Shown: positions 35,150 to 46,923 of the stretch, one piece after another | Layout: each line of letters opens with the position of its first letter | Numbering within the stretch: the first letter of the stretch is position 1 | Assembly: GCA_051453625.1 (NCBI GenBank) | Contig: JBOZIK010000001.1 | Coordinates: 57,313,595-57,377,594, forward strand | Direction: 5' to 3' | Source: Welwitschia mirabilis | Lineage: Eukaryota; Gnetophyta; Gnetopsida; Welwitschiales | Length of the DNA: 64,000 nt | Notes under the pieces: generated by a model | Told to the model about the DNA's origin: nothing | Databases searched by the model: none | The model's input: the letters and a program-made list of their open reading frames with translations, nothing else | Program-made: the position numbers and the translations under genes

Positions 35150-36315
35150 TTGTCATCAAAAGATGTATAGATGAAAACTTATAAAAGGAATTTTTAAAAG
35201 AAGCTCATGAAGAAGAAGGAGGAGGAATTATGATGCAAAGAGAATAGAAATGAAAATTCTCCATATGGGATATTATTATTCCATCATCTTTAAATATGCA
35301 AATAAGTATGTCCAAAGTTGTAACAAATGTCAGACAGAAGGAACATTTAGCCAAGGTTAGAAATGCCATAATAATGAATTCAGATAGTTGAACCTTTTGA
35401 TGTTTGGGGAATAGATTTTATTGGATCTATTAATTCCTTATCCTTTAGAAAAAAGTACATTCTAATTTGTGTTAATTACTTTACTAATTATGCTAAGGTT
35501 AAAAATATGAATAATTGTTCTTCCCAAACTGTAGTCAACTTTTTCCTTAGGAATATCAACTACTGGTTTGGAGCCCCTTGAAGTCTTATATCTGATAGAG
35601 GAACCCACTTTATTGGTAAAATTTTTGAGAAACTTTTAACCAAATTCAGAATCCACCACAAACTCTCTGTTTCTTATAACTCCCAATCCAATGGCTAAGT
35701 AGAAGTCACCAATAGAAAGCTTAATAGAATATTAACAAATGTTATAACTTAAAAAAAACCAATTAGGTTGATAAAATAAATGAAACTCTATGGACTTATA
35801 AAATAACTTGGAAACACACCACAGGATTTACTCCTTATGAATTAGTCTATGGAAAAAATTCTATTTTGCTAATTCAATTTAGAATAACAACATTTAAATT
35901 GGCTAAATAATTAAAATGTAATTTAGGCAAAACTAAAAAAGAATGAATATAAAACATGCATATTTTAGACAAAAATAGAGAAAAAGCTTTGCTATGTAAA
36001 AAACTTATAAAATAAAAAACTAAAGTATACCATGATAACAAAATTAAGAAAATAAATTTTAATATAGGAGACTTGGTATTAATTTATAATCCTAAGAAAA
36101 TTCATTTAAAATAAAAATATGAATAAAATTGGCTCGAACCTTATACCATAACAAATGTTCTAGCAAATAGAGCCATATAAATATATGATCCTAATGAAAA
36201 AGTAATCTACCAACTTAATGAACAAAGAGTAAGAATGTACTATGATCATAAATCCATACTAAATTACTTAGGAAACACTGACATGATGAAAAGAATACTT
36301 CCATTCTACCTTTAA
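35150..36315 (+). pseudogene. Athila integrase pseudogene
   Basis: The zinc-binding part keeps C-N-K-C (35319-35330). The core is VEPFDVWGIDFIG (D codon 35414), SDRGTHF (D codon 35594) and NG*VEVTNRK (E codon 35702). There are 59 and 35 residues between the three acids, an exact DD35E arrangement. The stop at 35696-35698 stands at the conserved Gln of NGQVE. FTPYELVYGK (about 35829) and NFNIGDLVLIYNP (36057) with WLEPYTITNV (36132) are the core end and C-terminal domain. The frame ends at about 36315. Confidence 0.85.
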
Positions 36316-36533
36316 AATAAACTTTAAAAATTAGATAATTAAAAGGTATGTCATTTCTTGAAAGTTTATTGAATTGTTTAGATAAATGAAATAATTACGA
36401 AATTAGAAGTTAACTTGATAAGCCTTAAATGGGAAATTGTACATCATATTTATTATGGAGAATGAGAAGACACGTTCCATCATAGAAGTACCTTCTGAGC
36501 ATTTATTTGAAAAAGAAAAAAAATAAAAGCCAC

Positions 36534-36767
36534 AATGTTCCATCGTAAGCATACCGGCCCAAATATTTCCAAGTGGGGCCTTTGGATGTATATTATGATA
36601 GCTGTAAAAACTTCATCGAGGGGTTATTTGGCTACAATCTAGATATTGAAAATGTTTTACTACAAGCATACTGGGGCAAATATTCCTGAGAGGAGCCTTT
36701 GGTAGTACAATATGATAATTGTGATAACTCCATTAAGGAGTTAATTGACCATAATCTAGATATTAAA
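36534..36767 (+). repeat. Tandem pair of 117-bp units encoding a 39-residue repeat
   Basis: Units 36534-36650 and 36651-36767 align throughout. The period is exactly 39 codons, and one frame gives parallel peptides: AYRPKYFQVGPL..YYDSCKNFIEGL..YNLDIE and AYWGKYS*EEPL..QYDNCDNSIKEL..HNLDIK. Amino-acid identity is kept where codons differ (YD-C, F/S-I, NLDI), suggesting the duplication was once translated. Just upstream, EVPSEHLFEKEKK is in the same region. The product, between integrase and the ORF3-like remnant, is unknown. Confidence 0.55.
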
Positions 36768-39700
36768 AGGAAAAAAAAAGAGTATATACCTTATAAGTAC
36801 TTACTCCTGTGACAGTGGTTACACTCTCCTTATTATGGTCAATCTAAGTTATGAAAATAAAAGGGGGAGGAACAGTTATGTTCTAAGAGTCATCTGAGGT
36901 ATAACTAGTTACTAAAGCTAGAATCTTATCATAATTAAATATTAAGAAAATAAAGAAACCAGAATAGAATACTTAAATCTATAATGAAATGTGTATTCAA
37001 ATGCCTTCAATTCAAAAACATGCATAATTATTAAATTCTATTTAAGCTATAAGGTAACTTTGAAGTTTCAAAATTAATTTATATGATCTTAACAATTTAC
37101 TAAATTGTTTAGCTTGAATTTTCTTTAGTGGAGTAGCCATGCTTAAGATAAAGTAAATAGTAAAAGAAATTAAAAAAATACTTTATAAGTTTTGAATAGA
37201 AATCCTAAAATTTATTAAATAAAGAAATTTATTACATTCTCTTACAGAAAAAAGGAAAAATGAGATAAAAACTCTCTTCAAAAAATAAAATCCTTCAAAC
37301 AACTTAATTTTTGAAATGACCAGAGAACTTGTTCTTTTGATGGGAATGCCTAGGCATTGACGATAACTCTGTGGAATTCTCATTTGCAGGTAGTAAATGC
37401 ATCTCACCTAGTAATTGAGTCAACATGTTTATTTCCTCTAGGTGGAATAGTAAGAAATTTCAATAAGGCTTAAAATTCCATTGTATTCTCTCTACATTCT
37501 CCTTATTGAAGCTAAGTGCAACAAGGCTTAGGACAGGATTGATGTATTAAAGCTAGTTAACTTTCTTTTCTAATACTTACATCTACCTAGCTAGCTAACC
37601 AAGAGATATATCATAAGTCACAACTCATCACAATATAGTTGCTGATGCAATGCCTCAGTTCTTAGCCTTAGATACTTACCTAGTAGGGGATGAACTAATG
37701 GATCAAAGCTTGGAGGGATAAAACCACCCCCAAAATGGCCTTTACCACCTTTAGTGGGAATGGAACCTAAATCATCTAAGACCTCAATAGTCAAAATATA
37801 ATAAAAATATTTGAATTGTTGGACTACCTTTTCAGATCTAATGGAAATCTAAGGAGATTAATGATCTACAGTGCTTATGCCCATATCTATCTATTTACTA
37901 TCCAACTTAAAAAGGCATCACTTCACCTTTCTAATATTAGAAGCAACAGTAGGAGAAGAGGAAGAAGTATAAGCCATAAAAAAAATGAGGTAAGAAAGAA
38001 GATAAAAAGTAAAGAGAAATTTAGTAAAATGAATTCTTAAGCTCAGACGAAAAGTAATGAATGATCAAGCAAGAAAAGAATGCAATTTATATATCAAACT
38101 ATATCCTCTTGTCTAATAAGTATAATTCATGTACATCATCAAGTGCACATGTGTTTAATTTTTAAGTTAAAAATTAAATAAATGATATACTTGTTTTGCT
38201 AACATTTGAATTGTACCAAGTGTCAGCATCTATCTTCAAGCAGGTTTAGAATTAAGGGAATTCAAGATGATTAAGATTCAACCTAAAATTAGAAATTTAG
38301 ATCGGTTTATAATCAGTTTGAATTTCTTGAGCACCATGTTGCTATAAGAACCCACCAAATCTTTCTTTCGAAAGTTGCATCAACAATAATCTTCATGAAT
38401 CTTATAGATGTCTTGTAATCAAAAGAAAATTATTTAGCTATATCTAAAAACTCAAAAATGATTTTCTTTTATCTTATTTTATATGGATAAAAATAAAATT
38501 ACTAATGATTTTCTCAAGCAGGACGTCACTGTAAATTAAACTTTGAAGCCAAAGGAAGATCACTTAGCTAATTGACACTAATATAAAGACAAAACTTTAG
38601 ATAAGATTTTAAGCTAGCTTTTTAAAACTTGAATTTTTTTTGGGTTAATACCAACTCTAAGTCAAAACTTCAAATCGGATTTCATACCCAAAACCATTTA
38701 TCTTCCTTTAAAACCTACATTGAAAGATTTATACTATGATTGACTAATACCAACTTGAAGTTAAAACTTCAAATTGGATTTCAAGAAAATCCTAGTATTT
38801 CTTTTCCTATGATAAAAAACATAGAAGCACCTAGTAGACTAATATAACTCAGAGCTAAAAGTTAGAATCAGATTTCAAGCATAACCCCTAGATAGCAACT
38901 CTTGACAATTGATTGACACCAATTAAAAGCCAAAGCTTTACATTAGATTTTAAGCCAACTTAATCCATGAACTTGCTCTCATAGAGGAGGGCCTCATTCT
39001 TTATGATCCTCCTCAAATTTCCTCTATAATTATCATGCAATAATGTTACTCTCTCATTTTCACATGCATTCTTGATAACAATGTTAAGAATTTAAAGGAC
39101 CTCATCAAGAACTTATGAGTCCTCGATGACCATTTTCAACTCTTTAAATTTTTTTCTATAATGGAATGGATGATCCCTAATGAAAATTCTTGAGTTCTTG
39201 ATGATCCTCATCAAATCTAATGCTATGAAAATCAATTGTAACTTAGATATGGCTACTTGTTTCTCCTTCACCACACTTAAAATTATTCTTAATGAAATCC
39301 CTCTATTCTCGATGACCCCCATCATGCTATCAAATCCACATCATGTCCAATTTAATTCATGTCAAACCATGTTAGTGCCACCATGTTAACATTCATATTA
39401 CCACCTTTGACTCAGCAAAATTTTTGGATTTTTACCTTACCAAATTAGCATTTAAATTTTTCCAACATCAGTAAGGTATGAAAAATTTCCAATTAAATCT
39501 ATTTTTTCTATGGTAAAATTTTTTTATTGATTACACAATCATGAAAATTTAATGTGATAGTAAGTACAAATTTTACCTATTTAAAGTGGATAATAGGCTA
39601 GTAACTTTTACTTCCACCCTACATTTTCACTTTATCATATTAGCTATTTTCTTATTCTTGAGCTTCTCGACAACGGTGGATAACCTTAAACTTAAAATTT

Positions 39701-39955
39701 TAGGTATCATTATTTTCTCTTTTTTGCATTCACGAGCCTACTACAATTCACTTGGAGGGAGTGTTAAATAAGTTTACTATATGCAATACTTTTTCATTTG
39801 ACACTAAATAATGTTTTATTTTACTAGAAAGCAAATTTTATTTAAAGGTATTTTATTGTAATTTTCTTGCTTAATCCCATCTCTGACATAATTTTTTTAA
39901 TAGAATGTAGAGTCATTTCATCTGTAAATTTCACTCTATTTTTTGCAAACCCTTG
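36768..39955 (+). other. Athila spacer downstream of integrase
   Basis: No recognised domain. A 74-codon frame at 37816-38040 ends Arg/Ser/Lys-rich (RSNSRRRGRSISHKKNE) but stands alone. A degenerate tandem array lies at 38560-38965. A looser family of TTCTCGATGACC-like words recurs at about 39118, 39195 and 39305. Two overlapping 60-70-codon frames at 39113-39389 oppose each other and were not called. Confidence 0.45.
38560..38965 (+). repeat. Degenerate tandem array, five units
   Basis: Units starting about 38566, 38642, 38742, 38837 and 38909 share ACTAATACCAACT..AAGCCAAAACTTCAAAT and GATTTCAAGC. Spacing is 72-100 bases. It lies in the Athila spacer. Confidence 0.65.
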
Positions 39956-39959
39956 CTTG

Positions 39960-41870
39960 ACAGAGTTTAAGCAAAGAATCATTGAGCTAGGATGGTATGA
40001 ATGGATTAATATGAATGATAAATTCTCTTTATAATTTGTATATGAATTTCACAAGAATTTGAGAATAAATGATGTCAAAACTATGCTAGAAACTATTATG
40101 GAAAATCAACAACTAATAGTCACCTAGGAGGATAGTAGAGAAATTTTACACCTATCACCCAAAGAAAAACCTAAAGTTGATACCAATAGAAAATAAGATG
40201 CAAAGTTAAGTATGAATCTACTACGACAAATGGAAGTTTAGGGATGGAAATAGGTCCATAAGGATATGGAGCTAGAATTCTTTATTATTTCTAAGATGGT
40301 GGCCCATAATTTTGTACCCATTCTTCATAAGTAGAAGGGTATCACATTACCTAATCTTTATATGATTGTAGCTATGAAGGACAAGACAAATTTCATTACT
40401 AAACTAGAAGCAACTAACAAAGACAGATGAGAGATAAAAAAAATTTCGAGAGAAAGGCTAGACATGTTAGTATTCATTTTATAGAATTTGGATACCTATT
40501 ATAGAATTTGACTTCAAGAAAAAAGTATGATGCTTAATATATTGAGCATCAATAAAAATTTATCACTTTCATGCACAATTAAGAACCTCTATGCCTAAAC
40601 AGGAAATTCTTGTATAAAATTTATGCAAACCTATAAGGAATGAATGAAAAGTTTATGAAAATTCATGTAGAGGTTTAAGAGTATAGGTAGAAATGGAATG
40701 AAGCCCAAGGTTCTTTGGGATACTATCACTCCCTCTTAGGAGCAAATAAGAGATCATGGATTAATTAATAGAAGAGAATAAAACTCTTAAGAATCAGATG
40801 AAAGAATCAAGCTCTTCTGATCATTCTCAACTTAATTCTTCAACAAAAGAGTTTTCTTTAAAAATAAAGGAGAAAATCTGAATAGCAATGAGTTTAATTT
40901 AGGACATCCATTTAACTTCTTTGACTCTATCTTATAAGATGGAGGATAAAATAAAATTAAGTATTATTAATACTTTGAGAGAGTTTCAAGCAGAGTTAAA
41001 GAAGGATTTTTAACTAATAAGGCTTGAGTATACCCAATTTATTATTGAGAATTTAGAAAAGAAAAACATAAGGTTTCTCCATGAGCTTTGTCTCATGGAA
41101 ATAATGTTAGGTAAGTGAATTAGGTTTGAGAATGAGGAATTAGCCATGCCACACAGCCTTAACTATTATCCTCAAAAGTTATATAATTTCATTGATAGAT
41201 TTAAAGAACCTTTAGAAAATATTATTCAAAAAAATTTTGGAGGATAGTCAAAGATAATGCATACTTTTAATAATTTTAAAAAGGATATTAAAGAGTTACA
41301 AAGAGAAATCATCATGAAAGGGTTATGAGAGAAAACTCAAAAATCTTTTTAGCAAATATAATAATAAAATTTTGTAGAATTTTGAAAGAATGTGAATCAT
41401 ATATTAAAGTTTTTGCAGTGTCCTCCTAAGATTTTTAGTAGTTGTATTCTTTTATACATCAAATTGTTCAAAACATGACTATGCTGAGAGGCACATTTGT
41501 AGATATTTTTCTAAAGTTAGAATATAAAGACTCATCAGAGATGTACATAGTTCCTGTGGGATGAACCTCAAGATTAAAACCACAAATTGGGCAACTATAG
41601 AAGTATAACACACTCCTCAAAGTCCTAAGATAAAAACTCTTTCAACCCCCAAGAGAATAAGAAGAGAAGCTCCCAAGTGTAGAGCTCCTTCACAAGGTAG
41701 AGAGCAGGGTAGAAATGCAGCTCCAGAGTAGTTATAAATAGAAGCTATAAATTTGAATGATCCTGCTCTTTAGAAAGAAGAAAGAGAGATTTTAAAGGCT
41801 TTGGAAAAAGAAAAATAGTCTACCCAGCCAACTAAACAAAAGAAAGTGTCAAAATCCAGCAAGAAGTGAT
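39960..41870 (+). pseudogene. Athila ORF3/envelope-like remnant
   Basis: ELGWYEWINMNDKFSL*FVY (from about 39990) resembles the start of the plant 'transposon protein' domain found after Athila pol (RxWExF......VREFY). FFIISKMVAHNFVPI (about 40281) and LYMIVAMKDK (about 40358) resemble its WxxFVCSRLxPTxH and LLYAIVxGK blocks. The tail is basic and Pro/Ser-rich (TPKRIRREAPKCRAPSQGRE, about 41655-41700) and ends in a Lys/Glu coil at about 41868. No signal peptide or membrane anchor is seen, so an envelope role is only by analogy. Confidence 0.5.
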
Positions 41871-41954
41871 CACTCATTTTTAAAAGAAGGAAAGGAAAAT
41901 AACAACATTCTTCATTTTTTTAATCTCTTATAAATACTCTATTTGTTAAGGGAC

Positions 41955-41980
41955 TAACAAAAATTTAAGCTTGGGGAAAC
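41955..41980 (+). promoter_or_regulatory. Polypurine tract of Athila element
   Basis: ACAAAAATTTAAGCTTGGGGAAAC immediately before TGATGAAG; Athila elements typically have AAGCTTGGGGG-like tracts here. It fixes the right LTR start at 41981. Confidence 0.7.
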
Positions 41981-42956
41981 TGATGAAGCTAAATTTTATG
42001 TAATGATTTGCTTATTAATGAAATTTTTTTCCTTATATCAATTATATATTTCATCAACAGATAAATGTTGTAAATTATCTTTATGCCTACTAATATATAG
42101 GTTAGTGGTTATTATGTTAGTAGGTCAATATATATATATATATATATATATATATTTCATTATTTTATTTCAGAGATAGGATGTGAAGTGATATGAAGAT
42201 GAGAGAGAAAGTTGAGAAGCGAATCAGCATAATAACCTTAACCACTTGCCTATTCTTAAGGAGCAAAAAAAGGAAAGTGAAAAACTAACTAGGGTGTAAA
42301 AATATAATCACCATCAAAGGTGGACATCTTTTTGTTACATAAGTCCTAGCAATAGACAAGTTAAAGAGGTGAACTAAGGAAACTCCTACTCATCTACAAA
42401 GGTGCCAGCAACACTTTATCTCATTCCATGTATTACCTAAAAAGGAGAACACATGTGTTAACTCGTCATTATGTACAATTGATATTTCAATGTAAAAGTT
42501 GAAAAGCATTTGAATATCATTGTGTGCATATTTTCTTACTTGAAAAAGTAATATTACTTCTATCTCTTTCCTGTTTATATAGTTGAACATAAACTAGGAT
42601 AATTTTAATGCTTAGAAATAAGCATTGACAAGCAAGTTGCTCAACTTCGGTTATGTTTTGTTTCTTTCTCTATTATCCCTTGTTGTATTATATTTACATA
42701 GAGTTTGGTTTTAATAAATAGCTTGACTAGTTCAAGTAACTTCATTACAAGACTATTATAATGATAAATTTTAAATTAAATGGTTAAGTCATAACTAGTT
42801 CTTTAGTAAGCCTTCATGTATTTTTATTTTTAATGATATGTGCTTATTCTAGGTTAACAGTAGCATAGTTTCCATACTTTTCCAGCATTATTTATAGTTT
42901 CTAATAACATTTTGTAATACTTTCTACATTTATTTTATAACATAAGCCACTCATCA
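41981..42956 (+). repeat. 3' LTR of Athila element
   Basis: It is 976 bp, TGATGAAG..TCATCA, followed by CCTAT. Its first 450 bases align with the left LTR. A (TA)n tract is at about 42126-42156, longer than in the left LTR. A 66-codon minus-strand frame at 42390-42590 lies within it and is not called. Confidence 0.8.
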
Positions 42957-43745
42957 CCTATTGATTTAGAATCTAATTTATATGTTTTAATGCTTTTTTA
43001 ACTCCTTTCATAATACGTAAATAGATATATTCCAGACAAATGTATAAAAATTTAATGAAAATCTCATTAAAGTAAAAAATCTTACTATGTTAATTCAAAG
43101 AATCTAGCTTTTTATGTGTTATATTTTTATTCTAAATTATCATACATTTTTTATAGAATAGAATGTGATGTTTTAGTTACTTAATTACATCCATACTAAA
43201 AAATTTCAAGTAACAAACTTTTGAAGGAAAAGTATTTTTGTATGAAGATAACTTTGGTAGATTAGACTGTTTAAATCCTTTTAGTTATTGAATTAAGCTA
43301 TAAATAAACTTTAGAATCATCGTGAATTTTTATAAAAAATTACTTATTTTTATTTTATTCTATTTTCTTTTTCATATCTTGTGAAATTACATGTTTTATG
43401 CATGTAGTCCTTTATGATAATTATAAGTTATGTGTTGTAATTACTTGTATGTAATATGAAAGAAATAGTTATTTTATCATGTAAATTAATAATTTGATAA
43501 TATAATATTAATATTTCTATATGAATTCATGTTAAGTATTCCATCAAATTAATGCTTGTGTGCTTCCACTATATGTATTATTTGATCCAAGAGATTTATT
43601 TATGCTTTAATTAGAAATTTGTATACTTTATTTTCTTTCCTTGCATTATATTATCATATTCGGTACACATTTATTTTTGCAAAGGCTTAAATTTTGATCT
43701 TATCATTTTAAAAATTTAGTTTTTATTTCATTCAAAATTACTGCC
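42957..43745 (+). repeat. R1 long repeat, copy A, third part
   Basis: Aligns with about 56340-57090 of copy B (AACTAATTTATATGTTTTAATGC, ATTACTTGTAT). Similarity is lost after about 43745. Confidence 0.75.
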
Positions 43746-45270
43746 ATTATTAAGGAATACCTGTAATTCTTATGTAAAGGTTTATACTTTTATTTAACAA
43801 CTTACATATACCAATTGGAAGTCATTTGATTTTAGGTGCTTTTTATATTACAATTGCGTTGACAAGATCTTAAGTACTACATTACTTCAAAAATTCTTCT
43901 AAGTACAAATGTACTAACTTTTAATATTTTTCTATATATCTTTTTTTTTTCAAATATTGTGAATTTATGAGTAAATTTTGGATTTGTACCTATAAATGTT
44001 TGCATAGTTATAAACCATCTTTATCATATATTCCATGGATCATCTTTATTTTGATTCATATTATGGATGTAAATATGATTCATATTATGGATGTAAATAT
44101 GATAAAATCCAAAAATCAAAATATTAAAAAAAAGTCTTTTTATTCGTATTTTTATGTTCTTTAAAACTTAAAATTACTAGTACCTTTTTTAGATGATGAA
44201 ATGAGAGCTAAGGATCTTACATAGTTGCATCTAGGAAGGTTGTGATCTTTAGAGAATATCTTCCCTTATTTGTTTTTTAAAAATTATTAATTCAAAAAAA
44301 AATCTTTCCATTTTTGTTCTTTAGTTTTATTTTTTCTTTAATAAATTGTAACCAAGCTATTTTTTTCATTCCAATTTTCATTTAAGTTGAGGGATATAAC
44401 TAGTTGTCTTCTAAGTGTTAAACTTCCACCTTCAGGAATGTTTTGTATTTAATTCTTAATCATTTCTTATGTTATATATATATATATATATTAATATGTA
44501 AAATATATGTGATTTAGTCTCTTATGAATACTATTTTATTCTATGATGTTTGAATGTATTTCACTACATTTAGCTAATGTTTATGTTTTTTCCCCTTTTT
44601 GCAAATGAATAAAACTTAATAATATTAATGAATAAAAGGTTGAAGTTTTTGATGTCTTTGCANNNNNNNNNNNNNNNNNNNNNNNNNNNNNNNNNNNNNN
44701 NNNNNNNNNNNNNNNNNNNNNNNNNNNNNNNNNNNNNNNNNNNNNNNNNNNNNNNNNNNNNNNNNNNNNNNNNNNNNNNNNNNNNNNNNNNNNNNNNNNN
44801 NNNNNNNNNNNNNNNNNNNNNNNNNNNNNNNNNNNNNNNNNNNNNNNNNNNNNNNNNNNNNNNNNNNNNNNNNNNNNNNNNNNNNNNNNNNNNNNNNNNN
44901 NNNNNNNNNNNNNNNNNNNNNNNNNNNNNNNNNNNNNNNNNNNNNNNNNNNNNNNNNNNNNNNNNNNNNNNNNNNNNNNNNNNNNNNNNNNNNNNNNNNN
45001 NNNNNNNNNNNNNNNNNNNNNNNNNNNNNNNNNNNNNNNNNNNNNNNNNNNNNNNNNNNNNNNNNNNNNNNNNNNNNNNNNNNATCTCCTATTACGTATA
45101 TATAATTATGCTTTTAGGATTACTGTTACTATTTCTTTGTATATTGTTTTATTCTCAATACTAGCATTTAGATCCATAATGATCTATATGAGCTATGAAC
45201 ATCTTAATCATGAGTAGGATTTATTCCTATTTTTACTATTACTTGCATAAGACGTACAAGAAGACTGATT
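43746..45270. other. Unassigned AT-rich stretch with 421-base gap
   Basis: It lies between R1 copies A and B and does not align with copy B or C. Ns are at 44663-45083. It holds a short exact duplication of ATTCATATTATGGATGTAAATATG at about 44056-44102 and a small (TA)n at about 44475-44492. No coding motif was seen. Confidence 0.45.
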
Positions 45271-46923
45271 AGGAGGTATGATAAAGGCTGAATTTTTGAT
45301 GAAATAAGATATTAATAGTTATAATTTTACTTTACTTTTTAATCTATAATGCCACACTTAGAGGTATTTTTATACTTTTTAGATGATAGGCTATTCAAAC
45401 ACTCAATAATCTTAAAATGATGCATTATGAGCCAGTTTGAAGCTATTCATGATGACTATAAGTAGGAGGTTGAGATCGAGGGTAAAAATGTAAAGCATAG
45501 AGGACCACTTTAATTTATGTGCTTTATAAATGATTCATAGTTCCTTTTCCATCATCATATCTCATCCACTTATTAATGAATTGATTTTAAGTCATTTTCA
45601 CATGGGATTCCTGACATTAGATGACATTAGAGACTTTTGGGACATCGGTAGAAATTTTAATTCTAGGAACTGGACATTTCTAGTTATTTTTGAGCTAAAT
45701 TTAATGTTTTCACATAACATAAGTCATTAAAAAAATTGAGTTAATTTATTTTTTGAAAGTTTAGGTAGTTATTTTTCAAACTACCTATGGTGTTGCAGTG
45801 CCATTTCCATGAGTAAATTATAATTGTAGTATTATGTGATATTTTTTCCTACTTAAAAAAATTCACATGTAGAAATGTTATGGTTTTGACAACTCCTCAA
45901 TCTGAAACTAATCCAAGTGCACCTATAGAGATTTCCTCTAAATTCCCAATAAATATAGCAATGTTACTATATCCAATTTATGTCATTTTGTTATGATTTG
46001 AGCCATTCTCAAGCATTAGAAGAGAATTTTCTACTTCATTTCTCTTACATTTTTTTCACTTTCAACTTGATCTTCTCTTTATATTAGCTTTAAAAACCTT
46101 CTACATTCTTTATTCACATTTTTTTTCTATCACATAAATCCATTTTTAGCTTCTTATGCCCTTTTACATCTCGTTTTCCATCAACACATCTTTCATTTTC
46201 ATCCATCTAGAGGGCATTGCAGGTGTAGTAAAGTGCACATGAATGGATAATGTAAGAGGATGAGAAAGTATTAAATCTTGTAAAACATTAGATTAAAAAC
46301 TAATCAGAAGGGTTATTATTTCATTTAAAACTAATAAGTGTTCTTTATTGTATGTTTTTATGATTTTAATTACTTGATTTATGCATTTCTATTATTTTTT
46401 TCTTTCAATTTAGTTAAACTTCTTATAACATATTGTATAATTAGTGCTAATTGAATTTAATACATTTATTACTTTTCACGCCTACCATAATTATGCATAG
46501 GAGATCACTTTATGTCAAAAAAATCATGTGTTTTATTCCTCTTCTTCCTTCTTTTCTTCATTATTCTTATTTTTTACTATATTTTCTCATTATTTCACCT
46601 TTCTTCTAAGGCAAATAATGATGAATTTCTATTTTTTTTCATTTCCAATATTAGTAGATTGGTTTGTAGATATATGAGTTGAATTTATCTGAGGTAAAAA
46701 TTATCTATTTTTGCATGAATTATTCTCTCTTCTTTATTCTTTTCTCAAAATTAAATTAGACTAGTAAATTTTAGTGCTCATTTCGATGATAACACTTTTT
46801 CTATAACTCTAATGGCTCTGATATTTTGTTAGTAGCTTCCTCTTATAATTTAGAAATATTTATCGTTATTTAGCTAGAACCCAAATTTGGCCTCTATAAT
46901 TCCTTTTTAAATCATTTACAATT
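45271..46923 (+). repeat. R1 long repeat, copy B, left part
   Basis: Aligns with 27470-27595 and 29063-30495 of copy A (GGTTGAGATCGAGGGTAAA, TAGAGGGCATTG). It ends at the CAATT target duplication (46919-46923) of the minus-strand LTR element. Confidence 0.8.

Larger units (their letters stand above)
30978..42956 (+). mobile_element. Athila-type Ty3/gypsy retrotransposon relic, 12 kb
   Basis: Target duplication CCTAT occurs at 30973-30977 and 42957-42961. Both LTRs start TGATGAA, the right one ends TCATCA. Inside, in order: Athila-like Gag, protease, RT/RNase H with MDDF, integrase with DD35E spacing, then 5.6 kb of extra sequence with a repeat-bearing frame and an envelope-like/ORF3-like remnant, as in plant Athila elements (10-12 kb). 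All frames are broken by stops. The matching empty site is in R1 copy B at about 56325-56360. Confidence 0.85.

Noticed and set aside
44628-45164. 178-codon open frame
   Set aside because: Crosses a 421-base gap; no real coding evidence on either side.
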